The notes under the pieces are model-generated. The model saw only the letters and a program-made list of their open reading frames with translations. It did not search any database and was not told the origin of the DNA. Shown here in pieces: positions 1-12,163 of a stretch of DNA of 64,000 nt (the first letter of the stretch is position 1; every line of letters begins with the position of its first letter). The translations under genes were made by a program, and so were the position numbers. The DNA lies in contig JAKAZO010000003.1 of assembly GCA_021815825.1 (NCBI GenBank), positions 1 to 64,000 on the forward strand, read 5' to 3'. The stretch comes from Pseudomonadota bacterium (GTDB lineage Bacteria > Pseudomonadota > Alphaproteobacteria > Acetobacterales > Acetobacteraceae).

Positions 1-2717
<2,717 letters not shown>

Positions 2718-2829
2718 CCGCCCCGCCTTTCGTTGCCCGTTGAGTGCCGCGATTTGAGTGCCGCGATCACGCGCGAGGATGGCGGCGGCGTTTTGCCGCC
2801 GTCAACGCTCACGTGGTAAAGCCTGTCGC

Positions 2830-3603
2830 ATGAGCTATTGGGGCAAGATCATCGGCGGCATGGCGGGCTTCGCCATGGGGGGGCCGTTCGGCGCGGTGGT
2901 CGGCGCGGCGCTGGGCCACGCGGCGGATACGGGGATGCTGCCCAACGCGGGTTTCTCCGGCGGATCGGCCTTCGGTCCCGCCCGCCTCGCCGCGCTGCTG
3001 GGACAGCGCGAGCAGCTTTTCGCCATCGCCATCGTCGTGCTCGCGGCCAAGCTCGCCAAGTGCGATGGGCCGGTCAGCCGCGCGGAGATCGACGCATTCA
3101 AGCGCTATTTCCGTATCCCCGCCGGATCGGTGCGCGATGTCGGCCGGCTGTTCGACCAGGCGCGCGACAGTTCCGAGGGGTTCGAGGAGTATGCGGACCG
3201 GCTCGGAGCCGCCTTCGCCGATAATCCCGGCGTTCTGGAAGACGTCCTCGCGGCGCTGTTCGCCATCGCCCGCGCGGACCGGCCGCTGACCCGCGGGGAG
3301 GAGGCGTTCCTGGCCCGGGTGCATCGCGGCTTCGGTCTCGGCTTGGCGTCCTGGGAGCGCGCGCGGGGCGGCAATGCGCGCCCGACCGGAGCAGATGCCG
3401 AGGATGCCTACGCGGTGCTCGGCCTGACCCGCTCGGCCAGCGACGAGGAGGTCCATCAGACCTGGCGGCGGCTGATGCGCGAGAACCATCCCGACAGCCT
3501 CGCCGCGCGCGGCGTGCCGCCGGCCTTCGTCGCCAGCGCCACCGAGAAGGTGGCGCGCATCAATGCCGCCTGGGACCGGATCAAGCGCGAGCGGGGCTTG
3601 TGA
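2830..3603 (+). CDS. DjlA-like TerB/J-domain co-chaperone
   Basis: A membrane-anchored DnaJ-type co-chaperone that would stimulate DnaK ATPase. The 257-residue protein starts with a glycine-rich hydrophobic segment (about residues 6-33, [13 protein letters not shown]) resembling the DjlA membrane anchor. A TerB-like helical region covers about 55-170. A C-terminal J domain begins near 190 and carries the HPD tripeptide at 220-222. The ATG at 2830 was chosen because the MSYWGKI start matches the family; an in-frame ATG at 2758 would add an unrelated basic leader. Its stop overlaps the GTG start of the amidase, so the two are probably translationally coupled. Function is from domain order only. 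Confidence 0.88.
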   Translation: MSYWGKIIGGMAGFAMGGPFGAVVGAALGHAADTGMLPNAGFSGGSAFGPARLAALLGQREQLFAIAIVVLAAKLAKCDGPVSRAEIDAFKRYFRIPAGSVRDVGRLFDQARDSSEGFEEYADRLGAAFADNPGVLEDVLAALFAIARADRPLTRGEEAFLARVHRGFGLGLASWERARGGNARPTGADAEDAYAVLGLTRSASDEEVHQTWRRLMRENHPDSLAARGVPPAFVASATEKVARINAAWDRIKRERGL

Positions 3604-4331
3604 ACCTCCTCACCCGCGCGCTGCCGAGCCCGAACCAGGACGAGCGGCCGGCCGGCGCGGCGATCGACATGATCGTGCTGCACTATACCGGGATGCAGAG
3701 CGCCCAAGCGGCGCTGGATCGATTGCGCGACCCGGAGGCGCGGGTTTCGGCGCACTATGTCGTCGGCGAGGACGGCGAGGTCTGGCAGATGGTGCCGGAG
3801 GAGCGGCGCGCCTGGCATGCCGGCATCTCCCATTGGCGGGGTCGGACGGACCTGAACGCGTATTCGATCGGCATCGAACTGGTCAATCCCGGCCATGAAT
3901 GGGGCTATCGGCCCTTCCCCGTGCTGCAGGTCGCCGCTCTCTGCGATCTCTGTCTCGGCATCCTTGCCCGCCACGCCATCCCGGCGCGCAACATCGTCGG
4001 GCACAGCGACATTGCCCCGGACCGCAAGCAGGATCCGGGCGAATTGTTCGACTGGGAGCAGCTGGCGATGAATGGCGTCGGCCTGTGGCCCGAGGAGGTG
4101 CCGGACCTCGGCATCGGCTCCGCGGTGCGCGACGCCGCCGGACTTGCCCCGGTGCGCGCGGCGTTGTCCACCATCGGCTACCGCGTTGCCCCCGAAGGCG
4201 GCCGGGATCCGGCGCTGGCGCAGGTGCTCCGCGCGTTCCAGCGCCATTGGCGGCCCGAAGCCGTGACCGGGCAGGCCGACGCCGGCACACTGGTGCGGCT
4301 CGCCGCGGTGGCACGGCTCTGCGGGAGTTGA
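3600..4331 (+). CDS. N-acetylmuramoyl-L-alanine amidase, AmpD type, with peptidoglycan-binding tail
   Basis: A zinc amidase that cleaves the muramyl-lactyl/L-Ala bond of peptidoglycan or recycled anhydro-muropeptides. It has 243 residues with a GTG start overlapping the upstream TGA. The amidase_2 fold is visible with candidate zinc ligands His28 (VLHYTGM), His135 (VGHSDIAP) and Asp145 (KQDPG). The likely catalytic pair is Glu93 (IGIELVNPG) and Lys143. The last ~70 residues resemble a PG_binding_1 domain (ALAQVLRAFQRHW). There is no convincing signal peptide, so an AmpD-like cytoplasmic recycling role is more likely than AmiD-type secretion. It fits the murein-synthesis genes downstream, though rnpB intervenes. 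Confidence 0.92.
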   Translation: MNLLTRALPSPNQDERPAGAAIDMIVLHYTGMQSAQAALDRLRDPEARVSAHYVVGEDGEVWQMVPEERRAWHAGISHWRGRTDLNAYSIGIELVNPGHEWGYRPFPVLQVAALCDLCLGILARHAIPARNIVGHSDIAPDRKQDPGELFDWEQLAMNGVGLWPEEVPDLGIGSAVRDAAGLAPVRAALSTIGYRVAPEGGRDPALAQVLRAFQRHWRPEAVTGQADAGTLVRLAAVARLCGS

Positions 4332-4361
4332 CCATTGGAGCGGACGGACGCATGTCTCCGT

Positions 4362-4787
4362 CGCCAGACGGCCGGACGGCCGCCGTTGCGCCCCCGAACG
4401 GGGTGGCGGGCGGAGGAAAGTCCGGGCTCCACGGGAATGCGGTGCCGGCTAACGGCCGGCGGGGGCGACCCCAGGGACAGTGCCACAGAGAACAGACCGC
4501 CCGCGCAAGGTTTCGGCCCCCAAGGCCGTAGCCCCGCGGGCAAGGGTGAAACGGTGCGGCAAGAGCGCACCGCGTCGGCGGCAACGTCGGCGGCACGGTA
4601 AACCCCACCGGGAGCAAGACCGAATAGGGGCGGCCGGCGGCATCCCGCGAGGGGTGTGACGCGAGGGCATTCCCGCCCTGCCGCCCGGGTTGGTCGCGTC
4701 AGGCGCGCCGCGAGGCGCGTCGCAGAGGAATGGCCGTCTCGCACCGCGAGGTGCGGACAGAACCCGGCTTACAGGCCGTCTGGCGCC
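4362..4787 (+). ncRNA. rnpB: RNase P RNA, bacterial type A
   Basis: The catalytic RNA that matures tRNA 5' ends. The universal core GAGGAAAGTCCGGGCTCC lies near 4411-4430, and the 3' core ACAGAACCCGGCTTACAG lies at 4757-4774. The ends are defined by a perfect 12-bp P1 helix: 4362-4373 (CGCCAGACGGCC) pairs with 4774-4785 (GGCCGTCTGGCG). The internal ACAGAGAACAGACCGCC and GGTAAACCCCACCGG segments are also typical. Length, about 425 bases, is normal for alphaproteobacteria. No T-rich terminator is evident just downstream. Several long open frames cross the gene but are chance products of its GC content. Confidence 0.97.
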
Positions 4788-5116
4788 TTCCCCAATTCGC
4801 CGCGGTTTGGGCGATCGGCCCTCCATGAGAACGAAACGCGAATATTTGGTTAATACATCAGTCTTCCAGTTGCATCTTTGCTGCGTCCTTTAACCTACTG
4901 ACGAATAGCCCAGGCTTTTCTCCCGCACACCGCTTCGGCGACGCAAATCCCTTTGACGCCCATATCGGCCCATGATATTCCATGAAACCCCAAGAGGCGG
5001 CGCGAGAGCCCGCCACGGAACGGGCGGCCGCCCCGGCAGGGGCGCGGCCTCGGGGTTGGCGAAATCGGATGCCGCAGCGGCGCGGCGCGATGGCGGGAGG
5101 TCGGCAAGCCCGGTCG
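4788..5116. other. Intergenic region between rnpB and mraZ
   Basis: About 330 bases without a supported gene. The middle (about 4830-4910) is the most AT-rich stretch of the first 20 kb, as expected for a promoter zone. No GTGGG-type repeated MraZ boxes were seen. A possible sigma70-type promoter is listed separately at 4953-4981. Confidence 0.5.
4953..4981 (+). promoter_or_regulatory. Candidate sigma70-type promoter for the dcw cluster
   Basis: TTGACG at 4953-4958 and TATTCC at 4976-4981 are separated by 17 bases, about 135 bases upstream of mraZ. The -35 is strong and the -10 matches only partly. This is a guess from pattern and position. Confidence 0.3.
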
Positions 5117-5626
5117 ATGACCCAGTTCTGGGGCACACATCAGAACCGGCGCGACGCCAAAGGGCGGGTCTCCGTGCCGGCGCAGTTCCGCGCCGCGCTG
5201 CGCGCCCTCGGCGAGGGCGAGGCGACGCTGGTCCTGCGTCCTTCGCACAAGCACAGTTGCATCGAGGCGTGGCCGCAGAGTCTGTTCCAGGAACTGGAGA
5301 CGCCGCTCGCGCGGCTCGACCAGTTCAGCGATCCGCACGACGATCTCGCGCTCACGCTCTACGCCGATGCCTATCCGGTGGAGCCGGACAAGGAAGGGCG
5401 CATCATCCTGCCCGAATCGCTTGCTGCCTTCGCCGGACTCGGCGAGACGGTGGTGTTCATGGGACTAGGGCGAACCTTCCAGATCTGGGAGCCGGCAGCC
5501 GCTGAGCAGCGGCGGGCCGAAGCCCGTGTCCGCGCCCGGGAACTTACGCTCGCGGGCACCGGGGTAAGCCCTGGGGCCGGGATGGGGATGGGCAACGGGA
5601 CCGGCCCGGCCGGCGGCAAGGCATGA
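5117..5626 (+). CDS. mraZ: Transcriptional regulator / cell-division protein MraZ
   Basis: A DNA-binding regulator, first gene of the dcw cluster, that usually represses its own operon. The 169-residue protein carries two SpoVT/AbrB-like repeats, seen as [13 protein letters not shown] near the N-terminus and [12 protein letters not shown] near the middle. The start at 5117 (MTQFWGTH) matches the family N-terminus. An upstream in-frame ATG at 5090 or 4982 would add an arginine-rich leader, and the only Shine-Dalgarno-like GGGAGG lies 16 bases from 5117, so the start is not certain. A Gly/Met-rich tail (GMGMGNGTG) after about residue 145 is unusual. The stop overlaps the rsmH start. Confidence 0.95.
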   Translation: MTQFWGTHQNRRDAKGRVSVPAQFRAALRALGEGEATLVLRPSHKHSCIEAWPQSLFQELETPLARLDQFSDPHDDLALTLYADAYPVEPDKEGRIILPESLAAFAGLGETVVFMGLGRTFQIWEPAAAEQRRAEARVRARELTLAGTGVSPGAGMGMGNGTGPAGGKA

Positions 5627-6576
5627 GCTCCCACCGGCCCGTCCTGCTGGAGCCAGCCGTGGCGCTGCTCGCCCCGCGCGACGGCGGCCGCTATCTCGAC
5701 GCCACTTTCGGCGGCGGCGGCTATGCCGAGGCGATCCTGGCACGCGCGCACTGCACCCTGTTCGCCATCGATCGCGATCCCGCCGCGATCGCCCGCGGCG
5801 CCGCGCTCGCCGCGCGTTTCCCGGGACGGCTGCATCTGCTGGAGGGACGGTTCGGCGACATGCTCGCCCTGCTCGAAGCCGCCGGCGTCTCTCGGCTCGA
5901 CGGCGTGGTGATGGATCTCGGCGTTTCCTCGTTTCAGCTCGACGATCCGGCCCGTGGCTTCTCGTTCCGGGCCGATGGTCCGCTCGACATGCGCATGGGC
6001 ACCGACGGGGCGACCGCGGCGACGCTGGTGAACCGGCTACCCGAACGCGAGCTCGCCGATCTGCTGTTCGAACTCGGCGAGGAGCATCATGCGCGCCGCG
6101 TCGCCCGCGCCATCGTCGCCGCCCGCGTGCAGGCGCCGATCGAAACCACCGGCCGGCTCGCCAGCATCATCCGCGCCGTGGTGCCGCGCGACGTCTCCGG
6201 CATCGACCCGGCGACGCGCTGCTTCCAGGCGCTGCGCCTCAAGGTCAATGACGAGCTGGGCGAGATCGAGCGCGGCCTCGCCCAGGCAGCGTCTCTGCTC
6301 GGCCCGGGCGGGCGGCTCGTCGTCGTCTCCTTCCACTCGCTGGAGGACCGGCTCGTGAAGCGCTTCATGGCGCGGGCCTGTGGCCGCGCCGGCGCGCCCT
6401 CGCGGCATGACCCGGCCTCGCTCGCCGCGGCTCCGCCGCCATCGTTCCGGCTGCTGACCGCCCAGGCGCTGCGGCCGGACGTGGCCGAGATCGCCGCCAA
6501 TCCCCGCGCGCGCAGCGCCCGGCTGCGCGCGATCGAGCACCGAAGCTCGGAAATCTCCGTGGAGGCGGCGCCATGA
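5623..6576 (+). CDS. rsmH: 16S rRNA m4C1402 methyltransferase RsmH (MraW)
   Basis: Transfers a methyl group from S-adenosylmethionine to N4 of C1402 in 16S rRNA. The 317 residues are the usual length. The SAM-binding motif I is [14 protein letters not shown] at about 21-34, followed by the acidic ribose contact in [26 protein letters not shown] and [13 protein letters not shown] are diagnostic for MraW. The ATG overlaps the mraZ stop in an ATGA junction, implying translational coupling, and the ftsL start overlaps its own stop in the same way. Confidence 0.98.
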   Translation: MSSHRPVLLEPAVALLAPRDGGRYLDATFGGGGYAEAILARAHCTLFAIDRDPAAIARGAALAARFPGRLHLLEGRFGDMLALLEAAGVSRLDGVVMDLGVSSFQLDDPARGFSFRADGPLDMRMGTDGATAATLVNRLPERELADLLFELGEEHHARRVARAIVAARVQAPIETTGRLASIIRAVVPRDVSGIDPATRCFQALRLKVNDELGEIERGLAQAASLLGPGGRLVVVSFHSLEDRLVKRFMARACGRAGAPSRHDPASLAAAPPPSFRLLTAQALRPDVAEIAANPRARSARLRAIEHRSSEISVEAAP

Positions 6577-7331
6577 TCCGCCCGTTCACCTTGCTCTGCC
6601 TGCTGCTCGCCGCCGGCTCCGGCGTCTATCTCTATCAGGTGAAGCAGCGCACGCGGCTGCTGGACCGGCAGATCCTGCAGGTGGTCCGGCAGGACGAGAC
6701 CGCGCGCCAGCGGATCGGCATCCTCAAGGCCGAGTGGATGCTCCTCAACCAGCCGGACCGCCTGGCCGATCTCGCCGAGCGGTACCTGGCGCTGAAGCCG
6801 GTGGCGCCGACCCAGTTCGTCACCGAGGCCGATCTGGACCGCCGCCTCGCGGCCCTGCCCGAGCCCGTCGCCGCTGTCGCCAATGTTGCCGCGACCGACA
6901 TGGCTCGACCCACCATGGAAGCGGCGGCTTCGCCGGTGCTGCTGGCAACCGCACCCGTCGCGCCGGTGCGATCGTCGGCCACGGCCGCGAAGCCACATGC
7001 GGCGGTGGCGAGCGCTGACCGGCGCGGCCCGAGCCAGCGGGACACGCAGCGGCGAGCCGATGTCAGCGCCGATACGGCGCCGGCGCTCCGCGGCGTTCCG
7101 CTGCCCCTGGCCGCGCCTCTCGCTGCTCCCTTGGCCACCTCGCGTCCCGTCGGCGCTTCGGTGCTGCGCACCGCCGCCACGCAACCGACGGCGCCATCCC
7201 CGGTGACGGTCCGCATCGGACGCGGCATGGCGACGATCGTGCCGCCGGCGCCGTCCGCAGGCTCGGCGCTCGGCATGGCGGCCGCGACCCTGCCGCCGCC
7301 GACGCCGCTGGCCCCGGCGCGCACGCCATGA
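6573..7331 (+). CDS. ftsL: Cell-division protein FtsL with long C-terminal extension
   Basis: A bitopic inner-membrane protein that joins the FtsQLB complex activating septal synthesis. Residues 1-20 form the membrane segment ([19 protein letters not shown]). A charged coiled-coil-like stretch and the FtsL signature [19 protein letters not shown] follow at about 53-71. The core ends near 95. The remaining ~155 residues are Ala/Pro/Thr-rich and low in complexity, so the 252-residue total is more than twice the usual 90-120. Identity rests on the core plus the position between rsmH and ftsI. ATGA overlaps join it to both neighbours. Confidence 0.92.
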   Translation: MIRPFTLLCLLLAAGSGVYLYQVKQRTRLLDRQILQVVRQDETARQRIGILKAEWMLLNQPDRLADLAERYLALKPVAPTQFVTEADLDRRLAALPEPVAAVANVAATDMARPTMEAAASPVLLATAPVAPVRSSATAAKPHAAVASADRRGPSQRDTQRRADVSADTAPALRGVPLPLAAPLAAPLATSRPVGASVLRTAATQPTAPSPVTVRIGRGMATIVPPAPSAGSALGMAAATLPPPTPLAPARTP

Positions 7332-9328
7332 CCGACGAGCCCGGGCCGAGCCCGCCCGACCCCGTCGCACCGCCGCCCTATAGCGCGCCTGCGCGCAGCT
7401 TCGGCGCCCCGCGCGAGGCTGGGGTGCCGCGCATGGAGACGGTGCGCGTCACGGTCCCGGACCTCGCGCGGCGAGAGGCGATGGCCCGCACCCGCCGGCG
7501 GCTGGTCGTTGCCGCGTGGGCCTTTGCCGGGCTGTTTCTCGCCGTGGCCGGCAAACTGACGGTTGCGACCGTGGTGGCCCCGCTCAAGCCGAAGCTGCCC
7601 GAACAGGTGCGCGTGCCGGAGCCGGATCGCGCCGAACCGTCCGGTCCGCGCGTGGAGCGGGCGATGATCGTCGACCGCAACAACCAGATTCTCGCCGTCT
7701 CGCTGCCAACCGCCGAGCTCTACGCCAACCCGCGCGAGATGATCGACCCGGCCGAGGCCGCACATCGGATCAAGCAGGCCGTGCCGCGGCTCGACGAGGA
7801 GGAGATGCGCGCGCGGCTCTCGGCCGCCAAGGCCTTCGTCTATCTCGCCCGCCGCCTGTCCCCGCGTGAACAGCTGGCGATCAATGGCCTCGGCATCCCG
7901 GGCATCTATTTCCAGCCGTCCGAACGCCGGCACTACCCGCTCGGCCGCGTTGCCGCGCAGGTGCTCGGCGGCGTCGACGTCGATGAGCATGGCGTGGCCG
8001 GGGTCGAACGGTTCTTCGATTCCCGCCTGGCCGGCGGCGCCGAACCCCTGCGCCTGTCGCTCGATATCCGAGTCCAGGCCGTGGTCCGCGAGGAACTCGC
8101 GGCCGCGATGGCCGAGTTCCAGGCCATCGGCGCCTGCGGCATCGTCATGGACGTGCGCACGGGCGAGGTGCTGGCGATGGTCAGCCTGCCCGACTATGAC
8201 GCCAACGCGTTCGGCGCGACGCCAGCGGAGGACCGCTTCAACCGCGCCGTCACCGGCATGTACGAGCCCGGCAGCACCTTCAAGCTGCAGACCGCCGCGA
8301 TGGCGCTCGACGCCGGCGCTGTGCATATCTGGGACCAGTTCGACGCCGCCCATCCGATCCATATCGGACGCTTCACGATCACCGATTTCGAGGGCAAGCA
8401 CCGCTTTCTCTATCTGCCGGAGGTGCTGGCCTATTCCTCCAATCTCGGTGCCGCGCATATCGCCCTCGCGGCGGGCGCCGAGCGCCAGCGCGCATGGCTC
8501 GGCACCATGGGCATGTTCCGCCGCATCGGCATCGAGCTCCCGGAGGCAGGCCTGCCGCTGGCGCCGCCGGCCTCGAACTGGAAGGAAGCGGCGACGATGA
8601 CGATTGGCTTCGGCCACGGCATCGCCGTCTCGCCCCTGCATGTCGTGCGCGGGACCGCAGCGATCGCCAATGGCGGGCTCGTCGTCACCCCGACGCTGCT
8701 CGCGCGCACCGACGGCGCGCCGATCGAATCGGTGCGGGTGATGCAGCCGGCGACGTCGGACCTGATGCGCAAGCTGATGCGCCTCGTCGTCACCGAGGGC
8801 TACGGAAAGAAGGCCGAGGTGGCGGGATATTTCGTCGGCGGCAAGACCGGAACGGCCGAGAAGGTCGGCGGCCATGGCTACAAGAAGCACGCCAATGTCA
8901 GCGCCTTCGTCAGTGTCTTCCCGATGAACACACCGCGTTACGCGGTCTACATGATGCTCGACGAGCCGCACGGCAATGCGTCCACAGGGTTCTTTTCCAC
9001 CGCCGGCCAGGTTTCCGCCCCAGCCGCGGGCCGGGTGATCGCGCGGATCGGACCGATGCTCGGGCTGCTGCCCGAAACCGCAGAAGCGCCGACGATCGAG
9101 GCCTCGTTGGCGATCCCGCTGCAGCCGTCGCACCCCGGCGCCCGCGCGCCCGCCGGCCTCGCCGCCGCGCCCGAGCACCCGCACGAGACCGGGCACGAGA
9201 AGGCGCCGCGCCGTCTGCCACTCGTGCCCGCGACGCCGACGATGCCGCATGACGCGCGCCACGAGGCCACGCTCACGGCGCCGGTGGCACCGGCGGGCTA
9301 CGCGGTGGCCACCGATGCGGCTCGCTGA
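7328..9328 (+). CDS. ftsI: Septal peptidoglycan transpeptidase FtsI (PBP3)
   Basis: Class B penicillin-binding protein that cross-links septal peptidoglycan with FtsW. It has 666 residues. A cytoplasmic Pro-rich tail of about 57 residues precedes one membrane segment (about 59-82). A dimerisation region follows, then a transpeptidase domain with SxxK at Ser316-Lys319 (GSTFK), SxN at 370-372 (SSN) and KTG at 506-508 (GGKTGTAEK). The ~90 residues after the catalytic domain are Ala/Pro/His-rich. It overlaps ftsL by ATGA, and its last codons overlap the murE start at 9315. Confidence 0.98.
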   Translation: MTDEPGPSPPDPVAPPPYSAPARSFGAPREAGVPRMETVRVTVPDLARREAMARTRRRLVVAAWAFAGLFLAVAGKLTVATVVAPLKPKLPEQVRVPEPDRAEPSGPRVERAMIVDRNNQILAVSLPTAELYANPREMIDPAEAAHRIKQAVPRLDEEEMRARLSAAKAFVYLARRLSPREQLAINGLGIPGIYFQPSERRHYPLGRVAAQVLGGVDVDEHGVAGVERFFDSRLAGGAEPLRLSLDIRVQAVVREELAAAMAEFQAIGACGIVMDVRTGEVLAMVSLPDYDANAFGATPAEDRFNRAVTGMYEPGSTFKLQTAAMALDAGAVHIWDQFDAAHPIHIGRFTITDFEGKHRFLYLPEVLAYSSNLGAAHIALAAGAERQRAWLGTMGMFRRIGIELPEAGLPLAPPASNWKEAATMTIGFGHGIAVSPLHVVRGTAAIANGGLVVTPTLLARTDGAPIESVRVMQPATSDLMRKLMRLVVTEGYGKKAEVAGYFVGGKTGTAEKVGGHGYKKHANVSAFVSVFPMNTPRYAVYMMLDEPHGNASTGFFSTAGQVSAPAAGRVIARIGPMLGLLPETAEAPTIEASLAIPLQPSHPGARAPAGLAAAPEHPHETGHEKAPRRLPLVPATPTMPHDARHEATLTAPVAPAGYAVATDAAR

Positions 9329-10790
9329 CATGATCGCCGCGCGACCCGCGATGGCCCCCACGTTGGCCGAGGCAGGGGCACGCCATGCCGGGCTCGACCT
9401 TGCCGGCATCACCGCCGATTCGCGGCGCGTCGGGCCAGGCTTCCTCTTCGCTGCCCTGCCCGGCGCGCATGCCGATGGCCGCACCTTCATCGCCGAGGCG
9501 GTCGCCCGCGGCGCGGCGGCGGTGCTGGCACCGGTGGGAACCATCTGGCCGGAGGGCGTGCCGGCCCGGCCGGTCCTGGAGAGCACCGAGCCGCGCCGGA
9601 GCCTCGCGCACCTCGCCGCCGCCTTCGCCGGCCGCCAGCCACGTACGGTGGCCGCCGTGACCGGCACCAACGGCAAGACCAGCACCGTCTCGTTTCTGCG
9701 TCAGATCTGGACGCTGGCCGGGCATCGGGCGGCCAGCCTGGGCACGCTCGGGGTGGAAGCGCCGGGTTTCGCCGCCGGGGCGGGCCTGACCACACCGGAT
9801 GCGGTGACCCTGGCCGAAACCCTCGCCGCATTGGCGCGTGCCGGCATCGAGCACGCGGCACTCGAGGCCTCCTCGCACGGGCTGGACCAGTTCCGCCTCG
9901 ACGGCGTCACGCTGGCCGCCGGCGCCTTCACCAGCTTCTCGCGCGATCATCTCGACTACCACGCCGACATGGGCGCCTATCGCGCCGCCAAGCTGCGCCT
10001 GTTCGGCGAACTGCTTCCCGAAGGCGCGCCGGTGGTCGCGGTGGCGACGCTCGAACCGGCGACGCTGGTCGCGTTGCGCGCCATCGCCGAGCGCCGGCGG
10101 CTGCGGCTGACGCTCGTCGGCGAGGGCGGCGATGCCATCGGCCTGCTCCGCGTCGTGCCGGTCCCCGCCGGGCAGGTCCTGGAACTCGCCGTCGCGGGCC
10201 GCCGCCAGGAGATCATGCTGCCCCTGCCCGGCCGCTTCCAGGCCGACAATGCGCTGCTCGCGTGCGGGTTGGCGCTCGCGCTCGGCGGCTCCAACGTGCT
10301 CGCGTCGCTGCCGCATCTGCGCGGCGTGCGCGGGCGCATGGATCTGGCCGCGCGCCTGGACAATGGCGCCGCGGTCTATGTCGACTACGCGCATACGCCC
10401 GATGCGCTGGAGCGCGTGCTGCTGGCTCTGCGGCCGCACTGCGCCGGCCGTCTCGTCGTGGTGTTCGGCGCCGGCGGCGACCGCGATCGCGGCAAGCGCC
10501 CGCTGATGGGCGCGGCAGCGGCGCGGCTGGCCGATGCGGCGATCGTCACCGACGACAATCCGCGCGGCGAGGACCCCGCCGCGATCCGCGCCGCGATCCT
10601 CGTCGCCTGCCCGGGCGCGCGCGAGATCGGCGACCGGGAGGCGGCGATCGCTGCCGGGCTGGCGCATCTCGGCCCCGGCGACGTGCTCGTCGTCGCCGGA
10701 AAAGGCCACGAGCAGGGCCAGATCATCGGCGGCCGGACCCTCGCGTTCGACGATGCCGCCGTGGTCCGGCGTCTGGCCGGCACGCCATGA
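9315..10790 (+). CDS. murE: UDP-MurNAc-L-Ala-D-Glu:meso-diaminopimelate ligase
   Basis: ATP-dependent addition of meso-DAP to the peptidoglycan precursor in the cytoplasm. The 491 residues show the Mur ligase P-loop TGTNGKTST at 116-124 and a DNPR motif in TDDNPRGEDP, which marks DAP rather than lysine specificity. The start at 9315 (MRLADMIAAR) lies inside the last codons of ftsI. An upstream in-frame ATG at 9249 would add an arginine-rich leader and a longer overlap, so it is less likely. The stop overlaps the murF ATG. Confidence 0.97.
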   Translation: MRLADMIAARPAMAPTLAEAGARHAGLDLAGITADSRRVGPGFLFAALPGAHADGRTFIAEAVARGAAAVLAPVGTIWPEGVPARPVLESTEPRRSLAHLAAAFAGRQPRTVAAVTGTNGKTSTVSFLRQIWTLAGHRAASLGTLGVEAPGFAAGAGLTTPDAVTLAETLAALARAGIEHAALEASSHGLDQFRLDGVTLAAGAFTSFSRDHLDYHADMGAYRAAKLRLFGELLPEGAPVVAVATLEPATLVALRAIAERRRLRLTLVGEGGDAIGLLRVVPVPAGQVLELAVAGRRQEIMLPLPGRFQADNALLACGLALALGGSNVLASLPHLRGVRGRMDLAARLDNGAAVYVDYAHTPDALERVLLALRPHCAGRLVVVFGAGGDRDRGKRPLMGAAAARLADAAIVTDDNPRGEDPAAIRAAILVACPGAREIGDREAAIAAGLAHLGPGDVLVVAGKGHEQGQIIGGRTLAFDDAAVVRRLAGTP

Positions 10791-12163
10791 GCGGGCTCTG
10801 GACCAGCGACGACCTCCGCGCTGCCACCGGCGGGCGGACCAGCGCCGAGTTCGCCGCCACCGGGGTCGCCATCGACACACGCGGCCTTGTGCCTGGCGAC
10901 CTGTTCATTGCGCTGCACGGCGAGCGCCGCGACGGGCACGACTTCGTTGCCGAGGCCCTCGCCCGCGGCGCCGCCGGAGCGATGGTGGACCGCGTGCCGG
11001 ATGGCTTCCCCACCGACGCACCCCTTGTGCTCGTGCCGGATACGCTCGCCGCCCTCGCCGCGCTCGGCGCCTACGCCCGCGCACGCACCCGGGCTCGCGT
11101 GATCGCGGTCACCGGCAGCGTCGGCAAAACCACGACCAAGGAGATGCTGCGCATCATGCTGGCGGCGCAGGCGCGCGTGCACGCCGCGGAGGCCTCGTTC
11201 AACAATCAGATCGGCGTCCCGCTCACGCTTGCCCGTCTGCCGCTGGACGCAGAGGCGGCGGTGATCGAAATCGGCATGAACCATCCTGGCGAGATCGCCC
11301 CGCTCGCCCGCCTCGCGCGCCCTCATGTCGCGGTGATCACGGCGATCGCGCCCGCCCATATCGGGCAGATGGGCAGCCTGGAGGCGATCGCTGACGAGAA
11401 AGCGGCGATCCTGAGTGGCGTCGTGCCGAACGGCGCCGCCGTGCTGCCGGGCGATTCGCCGCTGCTGCCCCGCCTGGCCGCCGGACTCCCCATGGGGCTC
11501 CGCGTGCTGCGCTTCGGGACGGCAAAGGAGGCCGAGGCGCGGCTCGTCTCCTGCATCGAAGATCCGGCCGGCAGCCAGGTCGTCGCGACCATCGGCGGGC
11601 TGGAGTTCTCCTTTCGCCTCGCCGCCCCAGGCCGCCACATGGCGATGAATGCGCTCGCCGCACTGGCCGCGGTCGCCGCCGCCGGCTTCGATCCGGCCGC
11701 CGCGGCGGCGTCGCTGGCGGAGTTCGCCGCCCTGGCGGGACGCGGTGCGGCACGGCGGATCGCGCTCCCCGGCGGCGAGATGCTGCTGTTCGATGAGAGC
11801 TATAACGCCTCGCCCGCCTCGGTGCGCGCCGCCCTCGCCGTGCTCGGCCTGCAGCCCGCGCCCCGCCGCATCGCCGTGCTCGGCGACATGCGCGAACTCG
11901 GCGCCTTCGGCGAGGCTGCGCATGCAGGCCTTGCCGAGGATGTCCTCGCGGCCGCCGATCTCGTGTTCACGTGCGGGGAGCTGATGCGCCACTTGTACGA
12001 TGCCCTGCCCGCCGGGCGGCGTGGCGCGCACGCGCCCGATGCCGCGGCGCTCGCCCCCCTCGTCGCCGCCGCGATCGCGCCCGGCGATGCGGTTCTGGTG
12101 AAGGGCAGCTACGCGAGCGCCATGCGCACGGTGGTCACGGCGCTGGGCCGGGAGGCCGGCTGA
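10787..12163 (+). CDS. murF: UDP-MurNAc-tripeptide:D-Ala-D-Ala ligase
   Basis: Adds D-Ala-D-Ala to the UDP-MurNAc tripeptide, the last cytoplasmic Mur ligase step. It has 458 residues with P-loop [14 protein letters not shown] at about 107-120 and the MurF hallmark [10 protein letters not shown]. The frame stays open for 525 bases upstream of 10787, but those codons are the wrong frame of murE. The ATG at 10787 gives the family N-terminus ([13 protein letters not shown]) and the ATGA junction used throughout this cluster. Confidence 0.97.
   Translation: MSGLWTSDDLRAATGGRTSAEFAATGVAIDTRGLVPGDLFIALHGERRDGHDFVAEALARGAAGAMVDRVPDGFPTDAPLVLVPDTLAALAALGAYARARTRARVIAVTGSVGKTTTKEMLRIMLAAQARVHAAEASFNNQIGVPLTLARLPLDAEAAVIEIGMNHPGEIAPLARLARPHVAVITAIAPAHIGQMGSLEAIADEKAAILSGVVPNGAAVLPGDSPLLPRLAAGLPMGLRVLRFGTAKEAEARLVSCIEDPAGSQVVATIGGLEFSFRLAAPGRHMAMNALAALAAVAAAGFDPAAAAASLAEFAALAGRGAARRIALPGGEMLLFDESYNASPASVRAALAVLGLQPAPRRIAVLGDMRELGAFGEAAHAGLAEDVLAAADLVFTCGELMRHLYDALPAGRRGAHAPDAAALAPLVAAAIAPGDAVLVKGSYASAMRTVVTALGREAG

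Noticed and set aside
4178-4826. Open frames across the RNase P RNA
   Set aside because: They cover a structured RNA with all conserved core elements and have no protein similarity.
4788-5116. MraZ-box repeats (GTGGG type) before mraZ
   Set aside because: No set of spaced GTGGG or TGGGN repeats was found.
6635-9685. 1,016-codon open frame on the minus strand opposite ftsL, ftsI and murE
   Set aside because: Arg/Gly/Ala/His-rich, no domain, and it is the antisense of three unmistakable genes; a GC-driven artefact.
10262-10786. Upstream open extension of murF, possible murE-murF fusion
   Set aside because: The segment is the wrong frame of murE; the proper murF N-terminus and an ATGA junction are at 10787.
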